The notes beneath the pieces are model-generated. The model was not told where the DNA came from, did no database searches, and was given only the letters and a program-made list of their open reading frames with translations. A stretch of 64,000 bases of DNA from Linanthus parryae (Eukaryota > Streptophyta > Magnoliopsida > Ericales > Polemoniaceae): assembly GCA_023055425.1 (NCBI GenBank), contig JALGPY010000006.1:69906127-69970126 (forward strand). The letters run 5' to 3'. Made by a program: the position numbers and the translations under genes. Shown here piece by piece: positions 11,650 to 23,165 of this stretch (the first letter of the stretch is position 1; every line of letters starts with the position of its first letter).

Positions 11650-13076
11650 TGTTGGAATAGATGCCCTAGAGGCAATCTAGTTTAGTATGAATTTGTATAT
11701 GGCTAGAAAATTCATTTATTATTTATTGGATATTTAATATAATGAAGTCCTTAGATTTACAATTGTGTTGTTTATCTTAAATATCCCTAGTCAAGTATAA
11801 TGATTAAATGGGACAATCATTTATAGACTAGTATGGGGTTGGATTGATATGGAGATATCACGATCCAACACATAGGTGTGCATTACGGAATGTTGCAATG
11901 GATTGACCCATCACCGAGAAGGCTACATACATGTTATGATGAGTCACAAGTGCTTCTCGGGTGCAATGGTATTGTCATCCTTAGACTTGAAGTCACTAGA
12001 TATTCTAGTTGTGGATCATTGTGATCTTGGTAGCGTTAAACGCTACACCGTGACTGGGTAGTTATAAAGGCGTGTACTGGATACAATGAGAAGCAAGCTT
12101 AGAGATCGTAGTGGACGTAGAGAGGATTTGCCCCTCCCACATAACGGGAGCAAATATCCTAGGCCACTCGAAGGATAGTGCTTATAGAATGTCTGGCCAG
12201 ACTCAAATAAATCAATATAGGATATTGATGTTATTTGCACGAATAAGGATATTCCATGGATCGAGAAACTATGGATTGGATATACGAGTGTGACTTGTAT
12301 GTCTCGTGTCCAATCCGGATATGGAGGCAAAGGGATGAGACAATTACTTGTACAAGGTTGTCTAGATGACTATTCTATTAGTTGGCTAGAATGGATGTTT
12401 TGCTAGAAACCGCTCCATATTAGCAAATAGTTGCTACCAACTAGATAGAACCTATGGGGTCACACGCTATATAGAGTTGTACTAGATTTGGAATTAATTA
12501 ATGGGATTAATTAATTAGAAGGATCACTTTGCAAACCCTTGCAAACTTAGTAGGGACTAATTTGCAAGGAAGGGACTAAATTGAATTCTAGTAGGACTAG
12601 AATAAGTCCTTTAGGTAGTTAACAAGGAGTTGTTGGACTATATAAAGGACCCTCCTTCCTTCCTTCCTCATAACTTATGCTCATTAGTGATCATAACAAG
12701 AGTGGGAGAGAACAAAGGAGAGAGAGAGCAAGCAACAAGGGTCGAACCCGACCCTTGCCGCCGCCCCTCACCCCGTCGGCCAAAAAGAGGGCCGAGCCCC
12801 TCTTTTGTCTCGTTTTGCGTGATTCCTTCACCCTCCTCTCATTACGGGCTAGCACCAAGGAGTTTGGGAGATCTAGGAGCAACTCTAGGCGTGGATCAAC
12901 TATAGAGAACGTGACACTATTCGCGTTTGAAGTCATCAAGGAGAACCCAAAGGTGTGTGTATTATTTCTTACCTTTACTATCGTTATGCATCTAGACTTG
13001 TGATCCTTGGAGGGTTTTGCATGGTTATTTGTTTGATTATGCTTCCGTTGCGCGATCCATGAATCAAAACCCTACA
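11650..13076 (+). repeat. 5' LTR of element B (1427 bp)
   Basis: Starts TGTTGG and ends CCTACA, directly followed by the primer site. TATATAAAG at 12639-12647 is the likely core promoter; the region after it is GC-rich. Small ORFs seen here occur in both LTRs and are not genes. Confidence 0.95.
12639..12647 (+). promoter_or_regulatory. TATA box in element B 5' LTR
   Basis: TATATAAAG, repeated at 19716-19724 in the 3' LTR, about 430 bp before the LTR end. Confidence 0.6.
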
Positions 13077-13077
13077 G

Positions 13078-13090
13078 TGGTATCAGAGCC
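13078..13090 (+). promoter_or_regulatory. Primer binding site of element B
   Basis: TGGTATCAGAGCC, the standard plant initiator tRNA-Met primer site, one base after the LTR. Confidence 0.95.
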
Positions 13091-14759
13091 ACAGGTCATA
13101 GAGCATAAACGTAGTTTATGTGTTACATTCTTGTTGTTTTACACCTTAATTTGTTGTTTATCGCGTAAAACAAGACAAATCAAGCATGGGATGCAATTTG
13201 TCAACAATTACCCATAACAAGATCCAATTTTTGCATTGGATGCATGAATTGGTGAGTTTAAGAAATTTTAGGATCTTAGATTTAGGGTTTGGGCATCCTT
13301 GGGGAAGAAGGAGTTCTCCCAAAACAAGGAAACAACCAAACTTGGGCTCCAAGCAAGGAGGTTGTTTTGGAAACAACCTCCATGAGGAGGTTCGGCCCCC
13401 TAGGGGACCGCCCCCTTGCTTGCCGCCCAAGCTTGGGCGCCCTAAGGGGCCGGGCGGCCCTAACCCGCGGGCCTAGCTTGCGGGCTTTGGGCCGGGCCGG
13501 CCCTAGGGCCTTATGGTTCACTTTGTTGGGCCCGGGCAATTGGATTGTTGGGCCCATGGATCGTTTTAACCCTAGAAATCCTAAAATCAATTAAAATTGA
13601 CCAAGCGCGTTAAAATTGGATTTTAACTGTTTATGTGCAAATCGCATGGTGATTGGATATGGCCTTAGGATGTGGTTTGATGTGGATGTTTAATTTTGTG
13701 GTTTGGTTTTACGGCCTGCGAGCTGATCAATTAATTGTAATAATTAATTAGGGTTTTATGGCCTGCGTGCCATTTTTTTTTCTCAACTTGTGAGATTTAT
13801 TTTATTTAGTATAGATATTAGATAGTGCTAGATAAAGTAGATTGTTAGCCAAGATTGGAGAAAAGAAGCCCAAAACCAAAGGAGCCACAAAAGATGGAGC
13901 ATGGAGCATGGAGCATACCACATGACTATGAAGGATGGACCAAAAGATCAAGACGCATGGAGATGTGTTTGCTTAGGGTTCATAGATAATTCCATTGGCT
14001 TGGAATTATCTTAGTCTAGAAAAGGCCATATCCACATCACGTTTAATTTCTGTTTTGTGGTTGTTTATTTATTGTCTTATTATTTGTGTGGTTGGTGTAT
14101 GGATGATGCATGCAATTAGGATAATAAGATAATTAGACAACCCGGATCTATTATTTGGAGTTGTGCCCAAACTCAAATAGATAGTTTAGTTGATATTGAT
14201 CAACAAAAACAATAAAAATTGAATTGAAAATCCCTCAAATTCAAATATTGTGTTCTTGCCTTCTCGTTATTTAAACACTCATTATCATCATTATTTATCA
14301 AGTTCGTGCGTGCCAAAGCATGGCGACTTGGTTCATAATGATGGAATGCGATGGCACGTAACAATGTGCAATTGTTTAGATAAGAGGTTGAACACAACTA
14401 GGCTATTAATTTGATTAAGAAACCTAGAGGCAATCAATTGGGATTATCCATATGGATGGATAAATAAGGGGTTATTTGCCCGATTGAACCAAGAGTTGCA
14501 TAAGGGATGCAATTGGAATTGTTCCTACCTAGAAGTAGTCAAATTATGGGTGACTTGCCAAAGCAAGCTCATAAGGAGATGAAAAGATGGATCTTGGCCC
14601 ACTAGAAAATATAAGGATATTTTCCGCATTAATATCTTGAGGGTTATTAATCCGTAGAAAAATAGTGGGAGCTATATTTAATAAACTAGCCATTATTAAA
14701 TATAGTCAAAAATTCACAAATACTAAAACTTGCGTATTTTCCTTTTTGTAGAATTCCAA
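13091..14759 (+). other. Untranslated leader of element B with a GC-rich palindromic island
   Basis: About 1.67 kb without supported coding sequence. 13370-13515 is strongly GC-rich in otherwise AT-rich DNA and includes the palindromes GCCCAAGCTTGGGC (13425-13438) and GGGCCGGCCC (13494-13503). Overlapping ORFs there on both strands are by-products of base composition. The leader ends CTTTTTGTAG just before the gag ATG, which resembles a plant 3' splice site. Confidence 0.6.
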
Positions 14760-15895
14760 ATGGCAAACAACTCATCGAGTTCACAACATTCCCTACGATC
14801 TGTCCTTGAGAAGGACAAGCTCTCTGGAACCAACTTTCTTGATTGGTACAGAAACTTGAGAATTGTTCTCAAGCAAGAGAAGAAAATGTACGCAATAGAG
14901 GAGCATGTTCCAGAAGGTCCAGAGAATCAGACACCTGTTGCCTTAAAGGCGTATCAAAAGCGTGTTGATGACGCTAATGATGCGGCCTGCCTAATGCTTT
15001 CCACCATGACCTCTGAGCTTCAGAAGCAACATGAGAACATGAATGATGTCGATATGATCGAACATCTAAAGCAGCTCTTCCAAGAGCAGGTGAGGGTAGA
15101 GAGGTACGAGGTCTCAAAGGCACTGTTCAAATGTCATCTGGCAGAAGGGAACCCGGTGGGACCCCATGTACTCCGAATGATCGGGTACTTGGAGAATCTC
15201 GCCCGGCTTGGGTTCCCGGTCGGCCAATAGTTGGCAACCGATCTCGTGTTGCAATCGTTGCCCGAGAGTTATGGACAGTTCATTATGAACTATAACATGA
15301 ACGAGATCGTTAAACCACTGCCAGATTTTCTCAACATGTTGAGGACGGCTGAACAGAGCATCAACAAGGGTAAGGGCAAGGCCATTATGATGGTGCATAA
15401 AGGAAAGGGCAAAAAAAAGTTTGCCTCTTCCTCCAAGGGCAAAGGCAAGTCAGTTGCCAAGTCCAAGGAACAAGCCCTTAAGCCTGTTGGTGGCATTGCC
15501 AAGGTCGTGACTAAAGGTGAGTGTCACTACTGCAGTCAGCCTGGACACTGGAGGAGGAACTGCCCAAAATATCTGGAGGACAAGAGGCTTGGAATAGTGA
15601 TTCCACCACCACCAGGTATTTTTGTTGTAGATGTCAATTTAACTGTCTCTACATCATGGGTATTAGATACTGGATGTGGATCTCATATTTGTCGAAATAT
15701 GCAGGATCTAAAGAGAAGTAAAATATTGGCTAAAGGGGAGGTAGATCTGCGCGTTGGGAATGGAGCAAAGGTTGTTGCGTTGGCCATAGGCGTGTGCGAG
15801 CTATCTCTGCCTTCAGGATTAGTTTTAGAATTAAATAATTGCTATTTTGTGCCTGCTATGAGCAGAAACATTATTTCTATTTTCTTGTTTGGACA
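14760..15895 (+). pseudogene. Element B gag and protease, broken
   Basis: The ATG at 14760 opens a gag beginning MANNSSSSQHSLRSVLEKDK, with the N-F-x-x-W-x-R-N-L-R-I motif typical of copia gag. A TAG at 15228-15230 interrupts it in the capsid region; the same frame continues past it. A lysine/glycine-rich linker leads to one CCHC knuckle (CHYCSQPGHWRRNC, about 15522-15563) and then protease with WVLDTGCGSHIC (about 15658-15693). A run of four T near 15877-15880 shifts the frame by one base; the downstream pol blocks continue in the +1 frame. With two lesions this part cannot yield functional gag-protease without bypass. Confidence 0.9.
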
Positions 15896-18714
15896 AGGAA
15901 GGTTTTATTATTTCAATAAAGAACAATTGTTGTTCCTTTTATTTGAATAATATTCACTATTTTAGTGCGCAATTATTTAATGGACTTTATGTCCTTGATC
16001 TAAGCAATCATGTCTACAACATTAATACCAAGCGGATTAAAATAAATGATTTAAATCCTGCTTATTTATGGCAATGTCGTTTAGGCCACATAAATGAGAA
16101 ACGTGTATCTAGACTCCATAAGGATGGATTACTAGACTCATTTGATTTTGAATCATATGAGCCATGTGAGGCTTGTTTATTGGGAAAAATGACAAAGTCC
16201 CCTTTCAATAAGAAAGGTGAGAGGACTAGTGAGCAATTGGCACTCATACATACCGATGTGTGTGGGCCATTTGCCACGCCTTCCAGGGGTGGTTATGTCT
16301 ACTTCATTACATTTACTGATGATTACAGTAGATATGGATTTGTGTACCTTATGAGGGCAAAATCCGAATCCTTTAAATTGTTCAAAGAATTCAAGAATGA
16401 AGTAGAGAAGCAACTTGGCAAAAGTATTAAGGCTCTACGATCGGATCGTGGAGGAGAATACTTGAGCCAAGAGTTTGACGACTATCTTAGAGAGTGTGGG
16501 ATCGTGTCCCAACTCACTCCACCCGGAACGCCACAATGGAATGGCGTGTCCGAGAGGAGGAATCGAACCCTATTGGATATGGTTCGGTCTATGATGTGTC
16601 AAACCGATCTTCCATTATCGTTTTGGGGCTACGCTCTATTAAGTGCAGCTTTCACCATTAACCGTGTTCCATCTAAATCAGTCATGAAGACATCATATGA
16701 GATATGGAGTGGGAGGCGTCCCACACTGTCGTTCATGAGGATTTGGGGCTGCGATGTCTATGTAAAACGTTTACAATCAGACAAGCTAGGTCCTAAATCG
16801 GATAAGTGTAAATTTGTGGGGTACCCTAAGGAAACTAAGGGATACTACTTCTACAATCCAACCGAGAACAAAGTGTTTGTTGCTCGGACCGGCGTGTTTC
16901 TAGAAAGAGAGTTTGTCTCTAAAGAAGCAAGTGGGAGGAATGTAGAACTTGAAGAGGTTCAAGAACCACAAATCACTGAACCGATTATGGAACATGAACA
17001 GGAACCACAAGCAGTTGTGGAGCCACCTGTTCAGGTAACACAAGAGCTTCGTAGATCTAGTAGAGTGCGCCAGGAACCCGAGAGGTACGGACTTCTCGTA
17101 ACTGATTCCGGTGACACGATGCTCATAGATGATGAGCCTACTACCTATGAGGAGGCCATGAATGGCCCAGACTCACAGAAGTGGCTTGAGGCCATGAGAT
17201 CCGAGATGGAATCCATGTATGCCAACAAAGTATGGACTTTGGTGGAACCACCTGATGGGGCGCGGCCCATAGGGTGCAAGTGGGTCTTCAAGAAGAAGAT
17301 CGACATGGATGGTAATGTGATTACCTATAAGGGCCGATTGGTGGCTAAAGGATTCAGACAGATTCATGGTATTGACTATGACGAAACCTTTTCACCAGTC
17401 GCTATGACCAAATCCATCCGAATCCTACTTGCAATTGCAGCATACTACGACTATGAGATTTGGCAGATGGATGTCAAAACAGCATTCCTTTATGGGAATC
17501 TCCTCGAGGACGTGTATATGATACAGCCGGAGGGTTTTGAGGATCCAAAGCAAGCCAACAAAGTCTGTAAGCTGCAACGATCCATTTATGGATTGAAGCA
17601 AGCTTCTAGGAGTTGGAATCGACGTTTTGATGAAGTGGTCAAAGAGTTTGGCTTCATCAGAAACGAAGATGATTCTTGTGTCTACAAGAAGGTTAGTGGG
17701 AGCTCTATAGCTTTTCTGGTCTTGTATGTGGATGACATACTACTCATTGGAAACGACATTCCCATGCTGCAATCTGTGAAAGATTGGCTAGGAAAGTGTT
17801 TCTCAATGAAGGACTTAGGGGAAGCAGCCTATATACTCGGTATAAAGATCTATAGAGATAGATCTAAAAGGTTGCTAGGCCTAAGTCAAAGTACATATAT
17901 TGACAAGGTGTTGAAACGGTTCAACATGCAAGATTCCAAGAAGGGATTCTTGCCCATGTCACATGGAATCACTCTTTCGAAGAGTGGTTGTCCTTCCAAT
18001 GAGATTGAGAAGGAACGCATGAGTAGGATTCCCTATGCCTCGGCCATAGGATCCATCATGTACGCCATGTTATGTACTAGACCAGATGTGTCATATGCCT
18101 TGAGTATGACAAGCAGATACCAATCCAATCCGGGTGAGAGTCACTGGATTGCTGTCAAGAACATCCTAAAGTACTTGAGAAGAACTAAGGATGCTTTCTT
18201 GATGTTTGGCGGTGAAGAAGAGTTGCGTGTAAGGGGTTACACTGATGCAAGCTTCCAAACTGATAGAGATGATTTTAGATCACAGTCGGGATATGTGTTT
18301 TGCCTGAATGGAGCAGCGGTGAGCTGGAAGAGTTCCAAGCAAGAGACAGTAGCTGATTCTACAACATAGGCTGAGTACATTGCTGCAAATGGCGCAGCAA
18401 AGGAGGCTGTTTGGATCAGAAAGTTTGTTTCTGAACTTGGTGTGGTCCCTAGCACTGCGGATCCAGTGGAGTTGTTTTGTGACAACACTGGGGCGACCGC
18501 GCAATCAAAGGAACCCAGATCGCACCAGAAGTCCAAGCACGTGCTCAGGAAGTTTCATCTGATTCGAGATATTATCGATAGAGGAGACGTTCGGATATGC
18601 AAGATTCCTACAGATGATAATCTGTCAGACCCGCTTACGAAGCCTCTCACGCAATGGAAGCATGAAGGGCACACTAGGAGTATGGGCATACGAGATGCGC
18701 CATATTGGCTCTAG
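15889..18714 (+). pseudogene. Element B pol: integrase, reverse transcriptase, RNase H; one internal stop
   Basis: An 826-codon open stretch (15889-18369) carries GAG-pre-integrase (CRLGHINEKR, CEAC), the integrase core with HTDVCGPF, DDYSRYGF, SDRGGEY and SERRNRTLLD, and complete copia reverse transcriptase with W-x-x-A-M, QMDVKTAFL, YGLKQASRSWN and YVDDIL. A TAG at 18367-18369 cuts RNase H in the S-T-T-x-A-E-Y-I motif; the same frame then runs to 18714 with CDNTGA and the H-I/H-L-I-R-D region and ends ...APYWL. It depends on gag-protease, which is separately broken. Downstream is the purine tract and 3' LTR. Confidence 0.93.
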
Positions 18715-18716
18715 TT

Positions 18717-18728
18717 CAAGTGGGAGAC
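18717..18728 (+). promoter_or_regulatory. Polypurine tract of element B
   Basis: CAAGTGGGAGAC lies immediately before the 3' LTR, consistent with a plus-strand primer. Confidence 0.75.
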
Positions 18729-20153
18729 TGTTGGAATAGATGCCCTAGAGGCAATCTAGTTTAGTATGAATTTGTATATGGCTAGAAAATTCATTTATTA
18801 TTTATTGGATATTTAATATAATGAAGTCCTTAGATTTACAATTGTGTTGTTTATCTTAAATATCCCTAGTCAAGTATAATGATTAACTGGGACAATCATT
18901 TATAGACTAGTATGGGGTTGGATTGATATGGATATCACTATCCAACACATAGGGGTGCATTACGGAATGTTGCACTGGATTGACCCATCACCGAGAAGGC
19001 TACATACATGTTATGATGAGTCACAAGTGCTTCTCGGGTGCAATGGTATTGTCATCCTTAGACTTGAAGTCACTAGATATTCTAGTTGTGGATCATTGTG
19101 ATCTTGGTAGCGTTAAACGCTACACCGTGACTGGGTAGTTATAAAGGCGTGTACTGGATACAATGAGAAGCAAGCTTAGAGATCGTAGTGGACGTAGAGA
19201 GGATTTGCCCCTCCCACATAACGGGAGCAAATATCCTAGGCCACTCGAAGGATAGTGCTTATAGAATGTCTGGCCAGACTCAAATAAATCAATATAGGAT
19301 ATTGATGTTATTTGCACGAATAAGGCTATTCCATGGATCGAGAAACTATGGATTGGATATACGAGTGTGACTTGTATGTCTCGTGTCCAATCCGGATATG
19401 GAGGCAAAGGGATGAGACAATTACTTGTACAAGGTTGTCTAGATGACTATTCTATTAGTTGGCTAGAATGGATGTTTTGCTAGAAACCGCTCCATATTAG
19501 CAAATAGTTGCTACCAACTAGATAGAACCTATGGGGTCACACGCTATATAGAGTTGTACTAGATTTGGAATTAATTAATGGGATTAATTAATTAGAAGGA
19601 TCACTTTGTAGGCCCTTGCAAACTTAGTAGGGACTAATTTGCAAGGAAGGGACTAAATTGAATTCTAGTAGGACTAGAATAAGTCCTTTAGGTAGTTAAC
19701 AAGGAGTTGTTGGACTATATAAAGGACCCTCCTTCCTTCCTTCCTCATAACTTATGCTCATTAGTGATCATAACAAGAGTGGGAGAGAACAAAGGAGAGA
19801 GAGAGCAAGCAACAAGGGCCGAACCCGACCCTTGCCGCCGCCCCTCACCCCGTCGGCCAAAAAGAGGGCCGAGCCCCTATTTTGTCTCGTTTTGCGTGAT
19901 TCCTTCACCCTCCTCTCATTCCGGGCTATCACCAAGGAGTTTGGGAGATCTAGGAGCAACTCTAGGCGTGGATCAACTATAGAGAACGTGACACTATTCG
20001 CGTTTGAAGTCATCAAGGAGAACCCAAAGGTGTGTGTATGATTTCTTACCTTTACTATCGTCATGCATCTAGACTTGTGATCCTTGGAGGGTTTTGCATG
20101 GTTATTTGTTTGATTATGCTTCCGTTGCGCGATCCATGAATCAAAACCCTACA
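18729..20153 (+). repeat. 3' LTR of element B (1425 bp)
   Basis: Nearly identical to 11650-13076, with a 2-bp gap near 18931 (GGATATC versus GGAGATATC) and scattered substitutions. TATATAAAG at 19716-19724. Confidence 0.95.
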
Positions 20154-21549
20154 AGAAGATCATATGGAAAAGGCCTTGTAGATATACTCAAAGAACCCAA
20201 CCCCTGATCAAACATGGTTCATCTGAAATACTTCTAAAGGTCAGTGGTTAGATGGTTTTGCTTCCAGATCTATTGCTTTCTGTAGTATGATCAACATGAA
20301 TATGGTGGAACACATGAATCTTAAGAGTATCTCTATGTTAAAGAAGAGTTCTCTGTGTTTTATGATGAACCCTAAAGAGTTAGCCTACCCAAGACTCACC
20401 AGACTTTTCTATCTGAACTTGAAACAAGTTAAGATATCAGCACACTTGGTAATTCAATCTAGAGTTGCTGGAATTGAGATTGAATTGGATCACTCTGAGT
20501 TTTCCAATGTACTAGGCTGTCCCAAGACTTATGACACAAGCAATCACCCACCTAAGACAGAAGTACTAAAACTAGCCAGAGAAGAGTTCTACCTACCAAA
20601 CACTCCCACATCCACCAAACAATTAACACACTATGTGTTACATGTTGAAGCCAAAGTCCTTCACACTATTTTGGTAACGTGTATCTTTCCCAAAGAGCAC
20701 TCTAAAGAGTTAGTGACTGAGAGAATGCTGCAAATCATGTATCTGATCATGCATGGTTATGAGATTGATCTTCCAAAGTTAGTGATTGAACATATGCTAT
20801 TTAGCCATACCAATCAAAGGAAGCATCCTCTGCCCTATGCAAATCTACTCACCTTGTTCTTTGAACAGTTTGAGATTCCAACTGGTGGAGAGGAACCAGT
20901 CACTTCTGGAATTGGAATGCTTAATGAGAAAGCCTTCGAGAAAATTAGAGTGGTAAAAACTAAAGAAAAGTCTTGGAAGTTGTACTCAGATTTGACTGAA
21001 TAAGAACTGGGTGCAAAGAAGTTTCTTAAGCCCAAGACCTTGACTCTCACTTCAATTCAGACTTCTCAGCCTACAAACAAACAGAGACTTGATGGTTTGG
21101 AGTTGGATTTGGAAGAGATCAAAGAAACTGCTTATGTACTTGAGACTGATATGGGACAAGTTACGTATATGGTGGAAAACATCTTCATAACCATGCCTGT
21201 ATTTGATGTTCCTGAGGATGAAGAAGGCACAAAGAAAGGTCGTTCTAAGAAGAATTTTCCAAGTGAACACTCCAACCAGGAAGAGACTTCTCCAGTCAAA
21301 GATAAGGGAAAAAAAGTGGTAGAACAAGCTGCTCAGGAAAGATATGAAGTAAACAGTCCTGACTCAGATGATTTGCTGATTACTTTGAAGAAAAAGAAGA
21401 AACCTCCAAAGGCTGCTACCAAGGACAAGACTGAAGAAGTGACTACTGCTGGTGAGAATGAAGAGGAACAGGAAGAACAAGATAAGACTGATGATGACAT
21501 TGAGGAAGAAGAGGGAGATCAAGATGGAGATGAAGACCCAACCCCTTAA
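20154..21549 (+). pseudogene. Element A extra ORF, 3' part (after element B)
   Basis: This continues the extra ORF interrupted at 11649. From 20287 the frame is open and encodes the conserved globular part (motifs GCPKTYDTSNHPPK, HVEAKVLHTIL, MHGYEIDLPKLVIEHMLFS), then TAA at 21001-21003 where element 0 has a Glu codon, then an acidic, lysine-rich tail in the same frame ending at TAA 21547-21549. Upstream of 20287 the sequence homologous to the N-terminal half contains stops. The protein resembles the plant transposon-protein domain found after pol in Sireviruses; its role is unknown. Confidence 0.7.
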
Positions 21550-21844
21550 TCAAGCCTACTCTTTCTTCCCCATTCTTTCTTTTAAGTTTTTAAGTTTTTA
21601 TTTTCAAAATTTTCCAGACAATTGATCCAACATTTTCTCTAAACTTTTTGATGAAAGTCAAAAAGGGGAGAAATTCTAGGGTTTTTAGGTCTTATTCTTA
21701 GGAATTATCTGCTAAACTTTTATTTTCTGTTGCTGAATTGAATAAGTTGGATATTTTGTAACTATTATGTTATTTGAACTGTATACTAAAGCAGTAATTT
21801 TTGCAGAGACTAAGAATCAAACAAGTCTTGGTTTTGTCATTCAT

Positions 21845-21856
21845 CAAGGGGGAGAT
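21845..21856 (+). promoter_or_regulatory. Polypurine tract of element A
   Basis: CAAGGGGGAGAT directly precedes the 3' LTR start at 21857. Confidence 0.8.
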
Positions 21857-23165
21857 TGTAAGGTCATAGGTTGCACAAGGCTTGAAATAGTAAAACTATA
21901 TCAAGGCCTTGAATAAGCTTTCAAAGCCTTGAATCTGTTATCATAGGCTCCTATTTTCAAGGCCTTGAAGCTGGATTCAAAGCCTTGAAACTGGATGACC
22001 TGCATGCTTATTCTCAAGGGGAGTTTTATGTGAACTTTTCTAATATGATTTATTCTCTCTCACCCTTATGCTTGATTTATTATTATTTGATGATGAAAGA
22101 CAAATTAACTTGTTATGTTTGAACATAAGAAGTCATCTATTTTCCTATGCTTTTGCAGGGAATTTTAGTTCCTAGTTAGCAAGGGTAGTTTCCTAATCTG
22201 ACTTGTGCAGGAAAGGAAATAGTTGGAGAAGATGATTGATTATGTGATCAATCAAACATACATGACAGCTTCTCAATTTGTTTTAATTCAAGATCTTAAC
22301 AATATCTATTAATATTGTGATCATCTAACCGTTGGAGAAGATGTCAAAGAGTGAAAGTCTGTTGCCTAAAAAATAGGAGATTTGTTGCTGAAAATCCGGG
22401 AAGATTTGCAGAGCCTTTTGAAGTATAAATAGAGCTCTTTTCTTAAGCAACAGAGACAACACACTCAACGGGAAAAAATAGAGAGACACAATTCTGGATT
22501 GACAAGCATCAAAGAAGCACATCACTCTCACAATCCAACACACAGAAGTTCACTGCATTCTTCACTGTAGTTTTCTACTCTAAGTGTTCTTCTGTATTAT
22601 ACTCTATTGGTAAATCATTTCTATATTAATTCTACTTCATTCTCAAGGATTGTTCAAAGTAATAAATAGAGAATTCTTAGTTAATCAGTTAGCTAGAGCA
22701 GGTACTAGATAGGTTAGGGAAAACCACAAGCTTTAAACAGAGTAAGGCCATTCTCTTTGCTTGAGATCTAGGGCTTAGCTTTTGATTAATAAGAATTGAG
22801 TTGAAAATCCTGCAAGGAGAAGATCCCTGAAGTAGAGACGTATGTCCAAGTGGATTGAACTCTATAAATCTGTTGTATCTTACATTTACAGTTCATTCGT
22901 ATTCATTGTTCTCACAGCATTCAAACTTGTCTGTCTTTCAAGGGTTAAAAACTCTTTTCAAGGCCTTGAAAAAGACTTGTCTGTTTTTCTGCAAGCTGTA
23001 TTTCATTCCAAAGGCTTGAATTTGTGTTCAAGGCCTCGAACTCTTCTGCACTAAAACTACTTTTTCTCCTCTAATTTTTCAAAAAGTTGGCATACTCTAT
23101 TCACCCCCCCCCCCCCCCTTCTAGAGTATTTGTGCTGCATATTCATATGCATACTCCCCCTTTCA
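21857..23165 (+). repeat. 3' LTR of element A (1309 bp)
   Basis: Starts TGTAAGGTCATAGG and ends CCCCCTTTCA, followed by target duplication GACTC. Palindrome TTCAAGGCCTTGAA at 21957-21970 and 22957-22970, one-base variant at 23027-23040; TATAAATAG at 22424-22432. A run of 15 C at 23104-23118 is expanded relative to the 7-C run of the 5' LTR. Confidence 0.9.

Larger units (their letters stand above)
11650..20153 (+). mobile_element. Element B: young Ty1/copia retrotransposon nested in element A (8504 bp)
   Basis: Two LTRs of 1427 and 1425 bp begin TGTTGGAATAG and end AACCCTACA. A perfect tRNA-Met-type primer site and a purine tract adjoin them, and the 5-bp target duplication AGAAG is present at 11645-11649 and 20154-20158. 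By eye the LTRs differ at about 15 bases plus one 2-bp gap (about 1%), so the insertion is recent. Gag-pol is nearly complete but carries two stops and one frameshift. The domain order protease, integrase, reverse transcriptase, RNase H is copia-type; I do not assign a lineage. The 1.7-kb untranslated leader is long. Confidence 0.97.
5012..23165 (+). mobile_element. Element A: Sirevirus-like Ty1/copia retrotransposon, interrupted by element B
   Basis: A complete but decayed LTR retrotransposon: 5' LTR, primer binding site, gag with two CCHC zinc knuckles, protease, integrase, reverse transcriptase, an extra ORF after pol, polypurine tract and 3' LTR. The 5-bp target duplication GACTC is present at 5007-5011 and 23166-23170. 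Removing element B and its duplicated AGAAG leaves about 9.6 kb. Gag and pol are broken by many frameshifts and stops, and the RNase H region is missing. Integrase before reverse transcriptase gives the copia assignment; the post-pol ORF and long gag give Sirevirus-like (inference from known family architecture). Confidence 0.9.

Noticed and set aside
11876..12330. Small ORFs in the element B 5' LTR, repeated at 19120-19407
   Set aside because: They are LTR sequence present in both copies, with no coding signature.
12630..13003. Overlapping ORFs of 80-110 codons on both strands in the B LTR
   Set aside because: GC-rich LTR leader after the TATA box; the same ORFs recur in the other LTR and the strands contradict each other.
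13158..13594. Overlapping Gly/Pro/Arg-rich ORFs on both strands
   Set aside because: Caused by the GC-rich island in the element B leader.
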